From NCBI GenBank assembly GCA_964017045.1, contig OZ024806.1, forward strand, positions 3,990,992 through 4,054,991: a stretch of DNA of 64,000 nucleotides. Reading direction: 5' to 3'. The stretch's first letter is position 1. Every line of letters begins with the position of its first letter. Below, one piece after another: positions 30,166 through 40,173 of this stretch. Both the position numbers and the translations under genes were made by a program. The notes beneath the pieces are model-generated. The model did not search any database. It had not been told where the DNA came from and worked only from the letters and a program-made list of their open reading frames with translations. The DNA is from Omphiscola glabra (Eukaryota; Mollusca; Gastropoda; Lymnaeidae).

Positions 30166-31330
30166 TCCTGTACCTGCCTTCCTGAATCATCACCCAACTC
30201 GAATAAATAGCCAGAACAAGCAAGAATCTGCCTTTTATGATCTGATCACTTGAATGTGGACGCTGGAAGGAACTAGACTTAGCCCTTCATTAGCGTGATA
30301 CATAACTGCAACTCAGGCCAATAGCAAGAATACGTCTTTTAAGATCTGATCACTTAACCATGGACGCTGGCAGTACCTATACTTAGGACTACATTAGCGT
30401 GATCATTAACTGCGACTGCTACCTGGAGTACTTACTAGTGATTACGCAACCATGATTTTAATATCATGGTACTGCACTTGTAACGTTCATATAGCTATAT
30501 AACAAATATTCGATCGTGTTTGATATTATTTTTTTAATGGCTATGTTACCTTATATTGATATTATGCATTATATTATTGCCTTTGCCGCGAGCTACGACA
30601 CACCGCCATCACATCATAAAGATGGTAGGTTCTTCTTCCAACTCGCTCATGTCTCTTTTAACAAGAGGACATTATGTATACTATGTAACTGTAAATTTAA
30701 TTGTTGTTAATGATTAAATGTATCCTACTTCATTAATTAAAAGCTTTGCCTGGTCCAACATTGTCGCGAAGCAACATATGCTTACGCCGACAACGTTCAG
30801 ACTTATAAATCCATCCAGCAATTGGAGGTTTATATATATGTACAAGCTATGTCACCTTCCATACATCAATCTGAATTTGTTGCTGTTGGAACGGGACTTA
30901 TCAGCGTATGACTATTCGATTGGATACTTATCCATTTTTGTATCATACTAGCCTGGTTTCTATCACTGGACCGATTGACCTTGAAGCTGGAAATAGGGGA
31001 TTGATCTACATCCTACACCAAACAACCTGACGGCTGCTAGGACTTCGAGATCCAGGGAATCTTATTACCACGATTTATCGCTGGAGAGTCATCTTCACCA
31101 TCGCCGATATCCCACTGAACTTACGACTGGGAACTCCGCCTTCCCTACTCTACGCTTGTGATCCACCGAGATCATCGTGGAAATATATAAACGTTAAGTC
31201 CCCCAGGAATGAACATAGTATCTTGAGCCTTTATAATGATGATAACGTTAGTGTGTCACTGACAATTGAAGTAAAATGGAATAATAATATTCAATAAATG
31301 CTTGTATTTATTTATCCTTCAACAAAGACT
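30166..31330 (+). other. Conserved ~1-kb non-coding segment with terminal AATAAA (unit 2)
   Basis: Begins with a ~95-bp direct duplication (gatctgatcactt ... attagcgtga twice, about 30,240 and 30,340). It continues as non-coding sequence of higher complexity and ends with caataaatgcttgtattt (AATAAA 31,293-31,298). Unit 3 has it at 55,061-56,055 with few differences; unit 1 has the Mutator-like element instead. It may be the 3' part of a retroelement or an untranslated transcript. Only short frames of 60-80 codons are seen. Confidence 0.4.
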
Positions 31331-31480
31331 TCGTTTCAGTCTATACAATATGTACATAGATAGGTATTTTGTCTGTGTGGTGATTGGGCTTAAGTAAAGA
31401 ACCCCTAGACAGAGTGCTAATAGGAGATCTCATACGAGAGATACTCCTCAATACTATATTATACGACAGATCACCACAAT

Positions 31481-31792
31481 CATGTAGTCGGCCCAACCCT
31501 ACACTTATCACGTAGTCGGCCCAACTGTACACTTATCTCGTAGTCGGCCCTACCCTACACTTATCACGTAGTTGGCCCAACCCTACACTTATCACGTAGT
31601 CGGCCCAACCCTACACTTATCTCGTAGTCGGCCCTACCCTACACTTATCACGTAGTTGGCCCAACCCTACACTTATCACGTAGTCGGCCCTACCCTACAA
31701 TTATCTCGTAGTCGGCCCTACCCTACACTTATCACGTAGTCGGCCCAACCGTACACTTATCACGTAATCGGCCCAACCCTACACCTACTCGG
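31481..31792. repeat. 28-bp minisatellite (about 11 copies, unit 2)
   Basis: Monomer cacgtagtcggcccaaccct plus acacttat. Copies vary at a few fixed positions (cacg/ctcg/catg, tcgg/ttgg). Unit 3 has about 31 copies; unit 1 lacks the region. Confidence 0.95.
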
Positions 31793-31984
31793 TATTTCCA
31801 CTACATAGGAGAAAGCTTTCATGAAAACAACACACATATTTAAAGCACACAAATCTTGACTTTAAGTTAAAAGTTATTATTAAATATTTTTTTTTACATT
31901 ATAATAATATTTAATAATTATAATATAATTTATGTTATTAAAATTACAAAGTCAAGTATGCTAATGATGAGTCGCTGTATAATG
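31793..31984. other. AT-rich spacer
   Basis: No feature beyond ataataatattt-type runs. Confidence 0.4.
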
Positions 31985-32200
31985 AATCATAGTTCATAGC
32001 AGGGTTTCTTTGAGCCATCTCTCCATGTGGGGGGGGGGGGCACTACCACCCAGGGGAAAATCAAGTGATCCTCTCCCCCCCCCCCCCCCCCCCATAGCAA
32101 AATGGGCACAACAATATAACTATTATATTTTTTTTTAAATTAAAACGACTACAACGTTTTTTTCAAAAAAGTTTTTTAAAGAATAGTATCTGGTGGTGGT
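31985..32200. repeat. Dispersed repeat with G and C homopolymers (unit 2, second copy)
   Basis: Related to 28,015-28,330 (caagtg, gcacaacaatataac, aaaacgac, agaatagtatctggtg). Carries a run of 12 or more G near 32,029 and a longer C run near 32,076. Confidence 0.6.
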
Positions 32201-32234
32201 TTGGCTGGGGGGGGATGACGCTCTGGGGTCGTCA

Positions 32235-32425
32235 CCACGGGAAACGCACTATACGTGTCAATAAGGACAAATAAATGCAGGCGGTCAGCAAGGGGACGGG
32301 GTCTGAGTCAGCAGCGAGCTCGCACCTGGTAGGGAAAGCAAGATCTAAAGGCCCGACTACCCTACGCTAAGAACGGTGATCGTGGGGGTTAGCTCTCACC
32401 TCGGAATGGTAGCGGTGTGGAATCG
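32235..32425. repeat. GC-richer conserved block of unknown nature (unit 2)
   Basis: Orthologue of 7709-7899. Sequence almost unchanged. Confidence 0.5.
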
Positions 32426-32676
32426 AAGAGGATATTCGTAACCTGGTACCAGCAGTGAGAGTTTGGGATTAAAAAAAAACTATTTAAAATATTATGTTTG
32501 GGTTTGTAAGACAAAACGAGGTATCAAATGAAATATAATTGAATGGACTATATGTTTGTGAACTTAAACTTAAACTTTAAATTAAAAACGAAACTACCAC
32601 AAATGACATCCGAATAGCATTAGTCAAAATGGACCCGGACACGCAGCGCCGCCTATCGCACCCGGGTCGCATTGGT
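32426..32676 (+). repeat. Left arm of long inverted repeat (unit 2)
   Basis: Pairs with 36,464-36,729 on the other strand. Same block order as in unit 1. Confidence 0.8.
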
Positions 32677-33690
32677 AAGAGCTTAGTGATAAGCACTATC
32701 CAGACAAAGAATCGATGGCCTCAATGTGGTCAATTTCGGCGTTGGTCCAAAAGATATAAAAATTATTTCCCACCATTGTCACAGTAAAGATGCAAGAGTC
32801 TACTTCAGATTAAATTTTGAAATGTGTTGAACATTATTGTTCTCAATTGTCGTTGGACAAAATCTTTACTAGTTCCAAAGGTTTGAACAAATGTAATCGT
32901 TGTAACGCCATTCTTCCTAACTGATTTAATGTTCGACCACGCCAGACACGGAATGACGGCCTCATTAGGCTTCACAATAGCTAGACGTCGTACATAAACA
33001 ATAGGGAGAATCGATCCCATTATACCGAGCTACCATGCACTAACAAATGATTTCATTAGAGTAAGAAATCCCACTGAATCATGATCACTAATGCTTTGAC
33101 ATTGTAAACCATAATGAAAAATATCGATCTAGGACAAAGTTTCACAAACTTCCCACATCTGTGTACCCTTGTCCATAAGTTTCGTAACACTGATTACCCA
33201 AAGTTAAAAAGTAATTGCATATACAATACAAACAATTTTTAAAAAGTTAAGAATTTTCCTTTTGCAGCGTGTAAACCTCCACCCCAAAAAAACTCTTCCG
33301 TACCCCACAGGGTACGTGTATAACACTTTGGAAAACACTGATCTGCCACGTTGACTGGTCGTATGATTTGAAATGATAAGACAGCTCAAATATAGACTAT
33401 ATCTCATAACTTAATGAAACACGACCACAGCTGGTCTATGAGACGCATGCAGTTTAGTAGAGAACATACACAGGGACATAGTTGTAGTGCCGTACAGATA
33501 TATTAACTCACAGAGGAACCGAGTCAAAGTCTGAGAAGGAATTGAACATAAAGAAATTACTGAACGTGAGTAAAATTTGTCATGAACATTATTTTTTTAT
33601 ATATAAATGAAACAATTATAAAGTTTAAAAAAAAAAAAAAAATATTTAAGTTTCAATATATATATATATATATTATATTTATATAAATAT
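32677..33690. other. Interior of foldback-like element (unit 2)
   Basis: Collinear with 8160-9157. The 71-codon minus-strand frame (32,805-33,020) is open here too but is not recognised and is stopped in unit 3. Confidence 0.4.
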
Positions 33691-34061
33691 ATGGGAGTCA
33701 GGCATACGATGCACCAAACAAAGCCACTGGCAGTATCAAGAGCATGGGAGCCAAGCAGAAGATGCGCCAAACCAAGCCACCGCAGTATCAAGAGCATGGG
33801 AGCCAAGCAGAAGATGCGCAAAACAAATCTCTGGCAGAATCAAGAGCATTGGAGTCAGGCAGAAGATGCGACAAACAAAGCCCTGGTAGAAACAAGAGCA
33901 TGGGAGTCAGGTAGAAGATGCGCTAGACAAAGCCCCTGGAATAATCAAGAGCATGGGAGTCAGGTAGAAGATGCGCTAGACAAAGCCCCTGGAATAATCA
34001 AGAGCATGGGAGTCAGACAAAAGATGCGCCAAACAAATCCTTGGCAGAATCAAGAGCATTA
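33691..34061. repeat. 52-bp minisatellite (about 7 copies, unit 2)
   Basis: Same monomer family as 9158-9784, with two adjacent copies of an 'aaagcccctggaataatcaag' variant not seen in the other units. Confidence 0.92.
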
Positions 34062-34553
34062 CGTGAGAAGTGCAGGCGAGGCTGCCATTCCAAGATCGAC
34101 ATTATAAGTCACTTATAGACGTGTTAACAAGCTACTCCATGGAAGGATGCCTTGTGAATAAAATATCCATTCATCCATTTAATCTCATCTAATCATGTAA
34201 TATGTCTAACTTAAATTGTCTTTATGCTTGTCTATCTACCTGTCTATCATTTATAAATTTACAATATACAATATTTATAGTACCGTTTAAGGACCACAAA
34301 TAAACACTACCGGGACTTTGATAAGCTTCGTATGGGCGATCCATGGAGCTTTAAGACTTATTCCAGCATTCGTTACTGTCTCTTCCTTTCAGTTACAATA
34401 TGTGGACTTGTATATGATGATTGATTAGGTCATTGTGTCTAAAGGTCCACGTCTAAAATGACATTCAGCCAAAAAGTCGGACAAGGATTTTCTATTCACT
34501 ATTAATTAACTTTTAAAAGTGATCAAGAAAAAAACATATACTGCTAACTGATT

Positions 34554-35640
34554 CTCTTCTTCTTCTTATGCCTTTTTACCCCGTCTGGGGCATAGGCCGT
34601 CCACAAGAATTTTCCACTCATCCCGGTCCTGTGCTTTCCTTTCCAATTGCTTCCAGTTGTATCCCATATTTTGCGTGTCTGTCTCTAGTTCACGTCTCCA
34701 TGTATTCTTAGGTCTTCCTCTCTTTCTTTTTCCCTGTGGATTCCATGTTAGACATTGTCTGGTGGTGCTATCTGGGGGTTTTCTCAGAGTATGCCCAATC
34801 CACCTCCATCTTTTCTTTATGATGTCTTCATCAACGGGCACCTGGTATGTCCTTTCTAATAGATCTTTGTTGGTGATGGTATTTGGCCATTTGATGTTAA
34901 GGATCTTTCTAAGGCATGTGTTTATGAATGTCTGCACTTTCTGTGTAATGCTCGCTGATGTTTTCCACGTTTCTGCTCCATAAAGTAGGACTGTTTTGAC
35001 ATTTGTATTAAAGATTCTGACTTTGGTTTGAAGTTTCAGCTGCTTCGACTCCCATATTTTCTTTAATAACACAAATGCTGATCTAGCTTTTCCAATTCTA
35101 GACCTCACGTCTGCGTCGGATCCGCCATTTGTGTCTATGGTGCTGCCTAAGTAATTGAAGGACTCCACTTCTTCCAGTGCCTTTCCTTCCAGACAGATAT
35201 GCTCTTGGTTGGATGAGTTCACCTTCATGATTTTCGTCTTGCTTTTATTTATATTAAGTCCGAGCTGTGATGAAAAGGTGGCTACATCTTTTGTTTTTTC
35301 CTGCATTTGTTGCTGGTTGTGGGACAGAAGTGCAATGTCATCTGCAAAGTCTAGGTCATTCAGTTGTTCCCAGAGTGTCCACTGTATCCCATTCCTTTTT
35401 TTGTCTGTGGATTTTTTCATTATCCAGTCAATGGCAAGGATGAATAGAAATGGGGACAAGAGGCATCCTTGTCTGACTCCTGTTTCGACTGTAAAGGCAT
35501 CTGTGAGTCTACCTTCGTGGACCACCCTGCATGTCATTTCTTCATAAGAGCTCTGAATAATCCTGACTAATTTCCCTGGTACTCCATAGTGCCGAAGAAG
35601 TTTCCACAATGTTTGTCGGTCCAGGCCTTTGATAGCCTGG
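34554..35640 (-). mobile_element. 5'-truncated RTE-like LINE inserted only in unit 2
   Basis: Flanked by an 11-bp target duplication gctaactgatt (34,543-34,553 and 35,641-35,651). Units 1 and 3 have one uninterrupted gctatctgatt here. On the minus strand the element ends with a short AGA-type triplet tail (34,554-34,565) right after the stop codon, as RTE elements do. About 1.09 kb long, so most of the element (endonuclease and N-terminal RT) was never inserted. Confidence 0.92.
34566..35640 (-). pseudogene. RTE-like reverse transcriptase, C-terminal part, uninterrupted frame
   Basis: About 358 codons without a stop. Order: GLDRQTLWKLLRHYGVP, motif B TGVRQGCLLSPFLF, catalytic FADD at 35,338-35,349 (LDFADDIALLSH), LGLNINKSKTKIM, FNYLGSTID, then the C-terminal region with LLYGAETW, KRWRWIGHTLRK and GRPKNTWRRELE. 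The motif A aspartate lies upstream of the truncation, so no active enzyme can be made. The frame by chance continues into flanking DNA up to 35,723. The clean frame points to a recent insertion. Confidence 0.9.
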
Positions 35641-35765
35641 GCTAACTGATTACAAGTTGTTAAAAAGTCATACACACGGCTAGTGATTCTTTTAGATATT
35701 TTTTCCCCGTGGGGAAGGGCCATTTGAAATTTTCGGGAGGGGGGGCTCTGCCATTTGCCAGTGGC

Positions 35766-35934
35766 CAGAGACGTAGCTAAGGGCTGGCAGATAGGGCATT
35801 AGACCCGTGGGTGCCAGACTAGCTGGAGGCAAAAAGTGCTTGGTGGTATTTAATGGTTGAAAACAATCAATTTAAGAGTTGAGTCTAAAATTTAATCTTA
35901 TCCCCCGACTCTAAACACTGTAGATGCGCCTTTG
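35766..35934. mobile_element. MITE with CAGAGGCGTAGCTA ends (unit 2)
   Basis: Orthologue of 10,437-10,605. The right end has decayed to tagatgcgcctttg. Confidence 0.65.
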
Positions 35935-35999
35935 CAAGTGTCGTCGAAATAGGGTGCATTGGGTGGTGCAAATAATTGGAATCGATGGTTTTCCCCTTT

Positions 36000-36082
36000 G
36001 CCGCCATCTTGGTTGACACGTCTAGTAAAATTTCTGCCATCTTGGTTGACACGACTACTAAAAATCTCACAAGATGGCGGCC
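36000..36082. repeat. Hairpin with YY1-like motifs (unit 2)
   Basis: gccgccatcttggttgac at the left, tgccatcttggttgac in the middle, and cacaagatggcggcc at the right. Outer arms are inverted to each other. Confidence 0.6.
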
Positions 36083-36463
36083 AAAAAAGTAGTGCAAAAC
36101 ATGTGTGCTGAAATGGGGGAGGTAGAAAATTGTTGTCATTCAACTACTTACCGAAAGATGGGAGAATACTTTAAGGAAAGAACAAATTTACAAGGAACGA
36201 AAATTAAAGGAAACAATTGAAATTAATAGCCTTTCTTTTTAAAAGTACGAAAAAGAAAAAAGAAAGAAAAAAACAAACAAAAAAGTGAGGAAGAAAAATG
36301 TTTTATTTCAACTACGGTATTTCCTAAAAGATTGGAGAATATGGAAATGAGCAAAACTACAAGGAAAATAAAGAAAGGAAAATATTAAATCAATAAACAT
36401 TTTTGGAAAAGTTCGAAAAAAGAAAAATGTTTAAAAAATAACAAAAAAAGTATTATTATTTTT
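36083..36463. other. A-rich non-coding stretch (unit 2)
   Basis: Collinear with 11,113-11,498. No gene. Confidence 0.4.
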
Positions 36464-36729
36464 GGACCCGTATGTAAATGACAGTGCTGGGTGTCCGGCT
36501 CCATTTTGACTAAATAATTTTTGGAGGTCATTTGATGTCGTTGGTTTTAGTTAAACTGAAGAAGTGAGTATACAAACGTATAGTCCATTCAATTATCTTT
36601 CATTTGATACCTTATTTAGAATCAATACTATTCAGAAGTCATTTGTCTTACAAACTTAACAATAATATTTTTAATAGTTTTTTAATTCCAAACTCTCACT
36701 TCTGTTACTCGGGTGCGAATAGCCACTTT
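36464..36729 (-). repeat. Right arm of long inverted repeat (unit 2)
   Basis: Reverse-complement partner of 32,426-32,676. The arms are about 3.8 kb apart because of the RTE insertion. Confidence 0.8.
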
Positions 36730-36839
36730 TTATTTTTTTAAAGGTGAAAAATTCAACAAAATTATTTTTAAAAAAACTTAACAATTTAGCCCCCCTAAAA
36801 GCATGCAAATTTAATGAATTAAAATCAGCAGTAATTCGA

Positions 36840-37165
36840 TATTTAAGCCTAACCTGAACCCCAAATCTATCCCTAAGCCTAACCTAACCTGAACTCAACA
36901 AAAGTATATCCCTAAACCTAACCTAGGTTTCGACCCTATCAATACCAGGGTTTTGAACCTATCTCTAATTAGTGTTTTGACAATATCCCAATCAAGGGTT
37001 TTGATTCTATCTTGAATCTGGATTAGACCCTAAACCTAACATGGGTTTTGACCCAAAACTTAAGCTTGGCATTGAATCTAACCTGAAATCCTTTAATCGC
37101 TCCCTAAATATATCCCTAAACCTAACCCAAACCCTAAGACTAGGCTAAAACTATCCCTAAAGCCG
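36840..37165. repeat. Degenerate telomere-like repeat (unit 2)
   Basis: Orthologue of 11,876-12,180, with the same irregular cctaacctgaac / ccctaaacctaac words. Confidence 0.6.
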
Positions 37166-37721
37166 AACGTAAAAAGATGTGGAATTTACACAATGAAAAT
37201 GAACCAAAAAAATTACCACAATAATACAAAAAATACTTTTAAGATTTTACACACTTTATTTCAGGTTCAACCGAAAATAATATCCACAAAATGAAAAATA
37301 TACAAGACCTACGATGAAGACGAAATAAATCAAATATGGCGGAAAAAATATTATAATTACCCAACAAAAGACGTTTTAAATTACAATTAATCAACCAAAA
37401 AATTTTTAATACAAAACATTCCATTGGCGTATGAATACTAATACATTAAAGAAATTATTTTTTTTTAAAATAAACAAAGGGAAGTGACTTTAACACATCA
37501 AATTAAATAATCATGCAAATGACGTCATGAAACGGTCATGGCATCCATTCTTAGCATTAACCCAATTTTTCTTTTTATTTAAAGTGTAGGTACTACTAAA
37601 CAAATTATTTTGCGAACTAGTTTGGCATTATTATTAGGACTCATAATTTAGTTGTTTTTTATGAAATATATTCAAACAAATGTGTTCATGTTTGATCACT
37701 ATCAAACATATGGACCAAATG
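37166..37721. other. AT-rich spacer before the hAT element (unit 2)
   Basis: No gene. The corresponding sequence is deleted in unit 1 and present in unit 3 (62,066-62,616). Confidence 0.4.
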
Positions 37722-37849
37722 GTTTAGAGCAGTGCTTCTCAAACGTTTTACTATTGCGGACCGGCAGGAATTTTTCCATTGCACCAGGGACCGGTGCATT
37801 ATTTTTCTTGTACTGCCGTGGTAGCGAAATGAGCAATGGAGAACGAACA

Positions 37850-39835
37850 TCCATACTGTTCCTGTACTTTGTCTTTATAATGCTGATTGTTGAAAAGCCA
37901 GTCTCACATAGGTAAGATGAAGGAAATGTAAGAAAAGCCAGTCTCACACAGGTAAGATGAAGGAAATGGAAGAAAAGCCAGTCTCACACAGGTAAGATGA
38001 AGGTAATGGAAGAAAAGCCAGTCTCACATAGGTAAGATAAAGGAAATGGAAGAAAAGCCAGTCTCACATAGGTAAGATGAAGGAAATGGAAGAAGAGCCT
38101 TGAGAGCAATTTCGGCAAGTTCAGGATATTCTGCGCTCACGTGAATCCAAAAAGATGCAAGAGAGGTCATAGATCCGAAATTCATTTTCAATCCTTCATT
38201 AGCAGCTAACTCCACCAATTTATCTTCCAAAGTTACAGACAAATCAACCTCTGATGCAATAAATGGATTGCGTATCCATCCAGTACCTTTCCTTTTGTCA
38301 TCTTCTGTGGGAAAGTAGAACTCGAAACGGTCGATTAATTTTGTCAAGCGCTCAATGATGACTTTTTGTATAGATGGGACATCAAGATCTTTATCTGCTT
38401 CATCGATAGTTGTTGCCAAATTGTGAAACATATCGAAACGATCTGCTGATACTCGACTCTTCCATGCTGCTAGCTTTCGTTTATGTCCATCGATCTTGTC
38501 AACCATTGTAAAGCATGAAGCCATCCTTCCTTGCATGGAGATATTGAGTTTATTAAAAATGGCAAAGATATCAGCCAAGTAAGCCAACTTGGCTGTCCAA
38601 TTCACATTTCAAAATAGTTCTGACCAATCCAGTTTTTTCTCCTGTAGAAATTGGTCGAGCTCTCTTCGCAATTCAAAAACTCTTGACAGTACTTTGCCTC
38701 GAGACAACCAACGCACATCAGAATGCAGCAAGAGCTGTTTGTGTTCAGCACCCATTCCGTCACATAATGCAGCAAATAATCTTGAATTTAAAGCTTTGAC
38801 ATGGTTCACGACTTTTACAACTTCGCTGAGCACGTTGTTTCGTTCTGTTGACATTTGCTTGGTGACTAGACTCTAACGGTGAATAAAACAGTGCGTTGAC
38901 TTGCGTTCGGGTGCTAATTCCTTAATCTTGGTAACAACTCCAAAACGCCGCCCAGTCATGGCCGCAGCGCCATCCGTACACACACCAACACAATATTTAA
39001 ATTCTATCTGACATTTGCCAACAATATAATCGTGGACTGCCTTGAATACTTCAGAACTAGTTGTATGTGTTGGTAATGACGTAGAAAAGAAATACTCTTC
39101 CTTCAAGTCATCCTTATATTGATATCGCACATATACCATCAGAATGACCAAATTAGCAATGTCTGTGGATTCATCGAGCTGCAGAGAAAAATACTTAGCC
39201 AATTTCAGCTGTTCCTTTAGCTGTTCTTCAATATCACAAGCCATATCGTCGATGCGTCGAGCTATTGTGTCATTTGAGAGTGGAACCTGGGCCACTTTCT
39301 TTGCCGCAATTTCACCTAACATTTCCTAACACACATCCTTAATGCATCCTACTACGAGCGCCTCGCCGTCTGTATATGGTTTTTTAGCCTTGTCAATTCG
39401 CAGTGCTACATTATATGAAGCTCTCAATGCACATGTATTTATGTGTGATGAATCAAATATTAGTTTCTGACGGCTTTTTAAATCAGCACGCTTCCTTTCG
39501 AAGAACTCTTTGGGCTTTGAACTTGTGTCTGTATGTCTAGTAATTAAATGTCTCTGGAGTTTTGATGGTTTCATTGCATCATTCGATAACACATCGCCGC
39601 AAATAACACACTGAAGTTTTAGGATACAAGCATCATCAACACTCACAAAACATAATCTAATATACGAGGAGTCATATTTTCGAGTGAAGCTGGTACGAAT
39701 TCGTTTCGCTGATGAAGCTTCGTTTTCATTTATGTCTCCATCATCTGATTGTGAATGAGAGACCGAATTTGTTTGATGCTCAGCATTCATATTTTTTCTC
39801 TTGATAAACATATCCATTGGTCCTTTCTTTTCCAT
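37850..39835 (-). pseudogene. hAT transposase, ZBED5/SCAND3-like, broken (unit 2)
   Basis: Start codon at 39,833-39,835 (MEKKGPMDMF). BED finger C-x2-C ... LQRHLITRH near 39,530-39,620. Core motifs LDESTD and CTDGAAAMTGRR. Dimerisation region EYPELAEIALKALLPFPSSY near 38,080-38,140. Lesions: TAG at 39,326-39,328 (phenylalanine codon in unit 1), TAG at 38,873-38,875 (glutamate codon in units 1 and 3), TGA at 38,609-38,611 shared with all units, a two-codon loss near 38,795, and the 40-bp expansion that scrambles the C-terminus. Confidence 0.9.
37892..38091. repeat. 40-bp tandem expansion inside the hAT transposase (5 copies)
   Basis: Five copies of gaaaagccagtctcacatag plus gtaagatgaaggaaatggaa at 37,892, 37,932, 37,972, 38,012 and 38,052. 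Units 1 and 3 have one copy each (near 12,368 and 62,788). This is a minisatellite being born from unique transposon sequence. Confidence 0.95.
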
Positions 39836-40173
39836 CGATAAATTGGGTACAATAGAATAGATCTTTTCAGTATCAAATAGCAACTCAATTCTCTTTATTA
39901 TTATTTTGTAAATTTTGAAGGAAAATATTAAAATTTATAATTTAAATTTTACAACATACAGTATACATGAGTGCAAATCTATTGTTTGAGTTTGGGAGAC
40001 AGATCTATAATTCTGTGCTATCAATATTTTTTCCTGCTTTTTTTGGAGTAGATCGAACTGAACTAATCGCTAAAATCTCCTTCGTCCTCCATGATTTGCA
40101 CCTATGACTACGTGTTGAAATAATAGATCGGATCGGTCCGCGGACCACCACTTAGAGTAGCACTGGTTTAGAG

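Larger units (their letters stand above)
37730..40165 (-). mobile_element. hAT (ZBED5-like) transposon with both ends and target duplication (unit 2)
   Basis: A 2436-bp element. The left end is CAGTGCTTCTCAAAC, and the right end on the other strand is CAGTGCTACTCTAAG followed by tggtggtccgcgg. A perfect 8-bp target duplication gtttagag lies at 37,722-37,729 and 40,166-40,173. The single transposase gene is on the minus strand and is defective. Confidence 0.96.
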
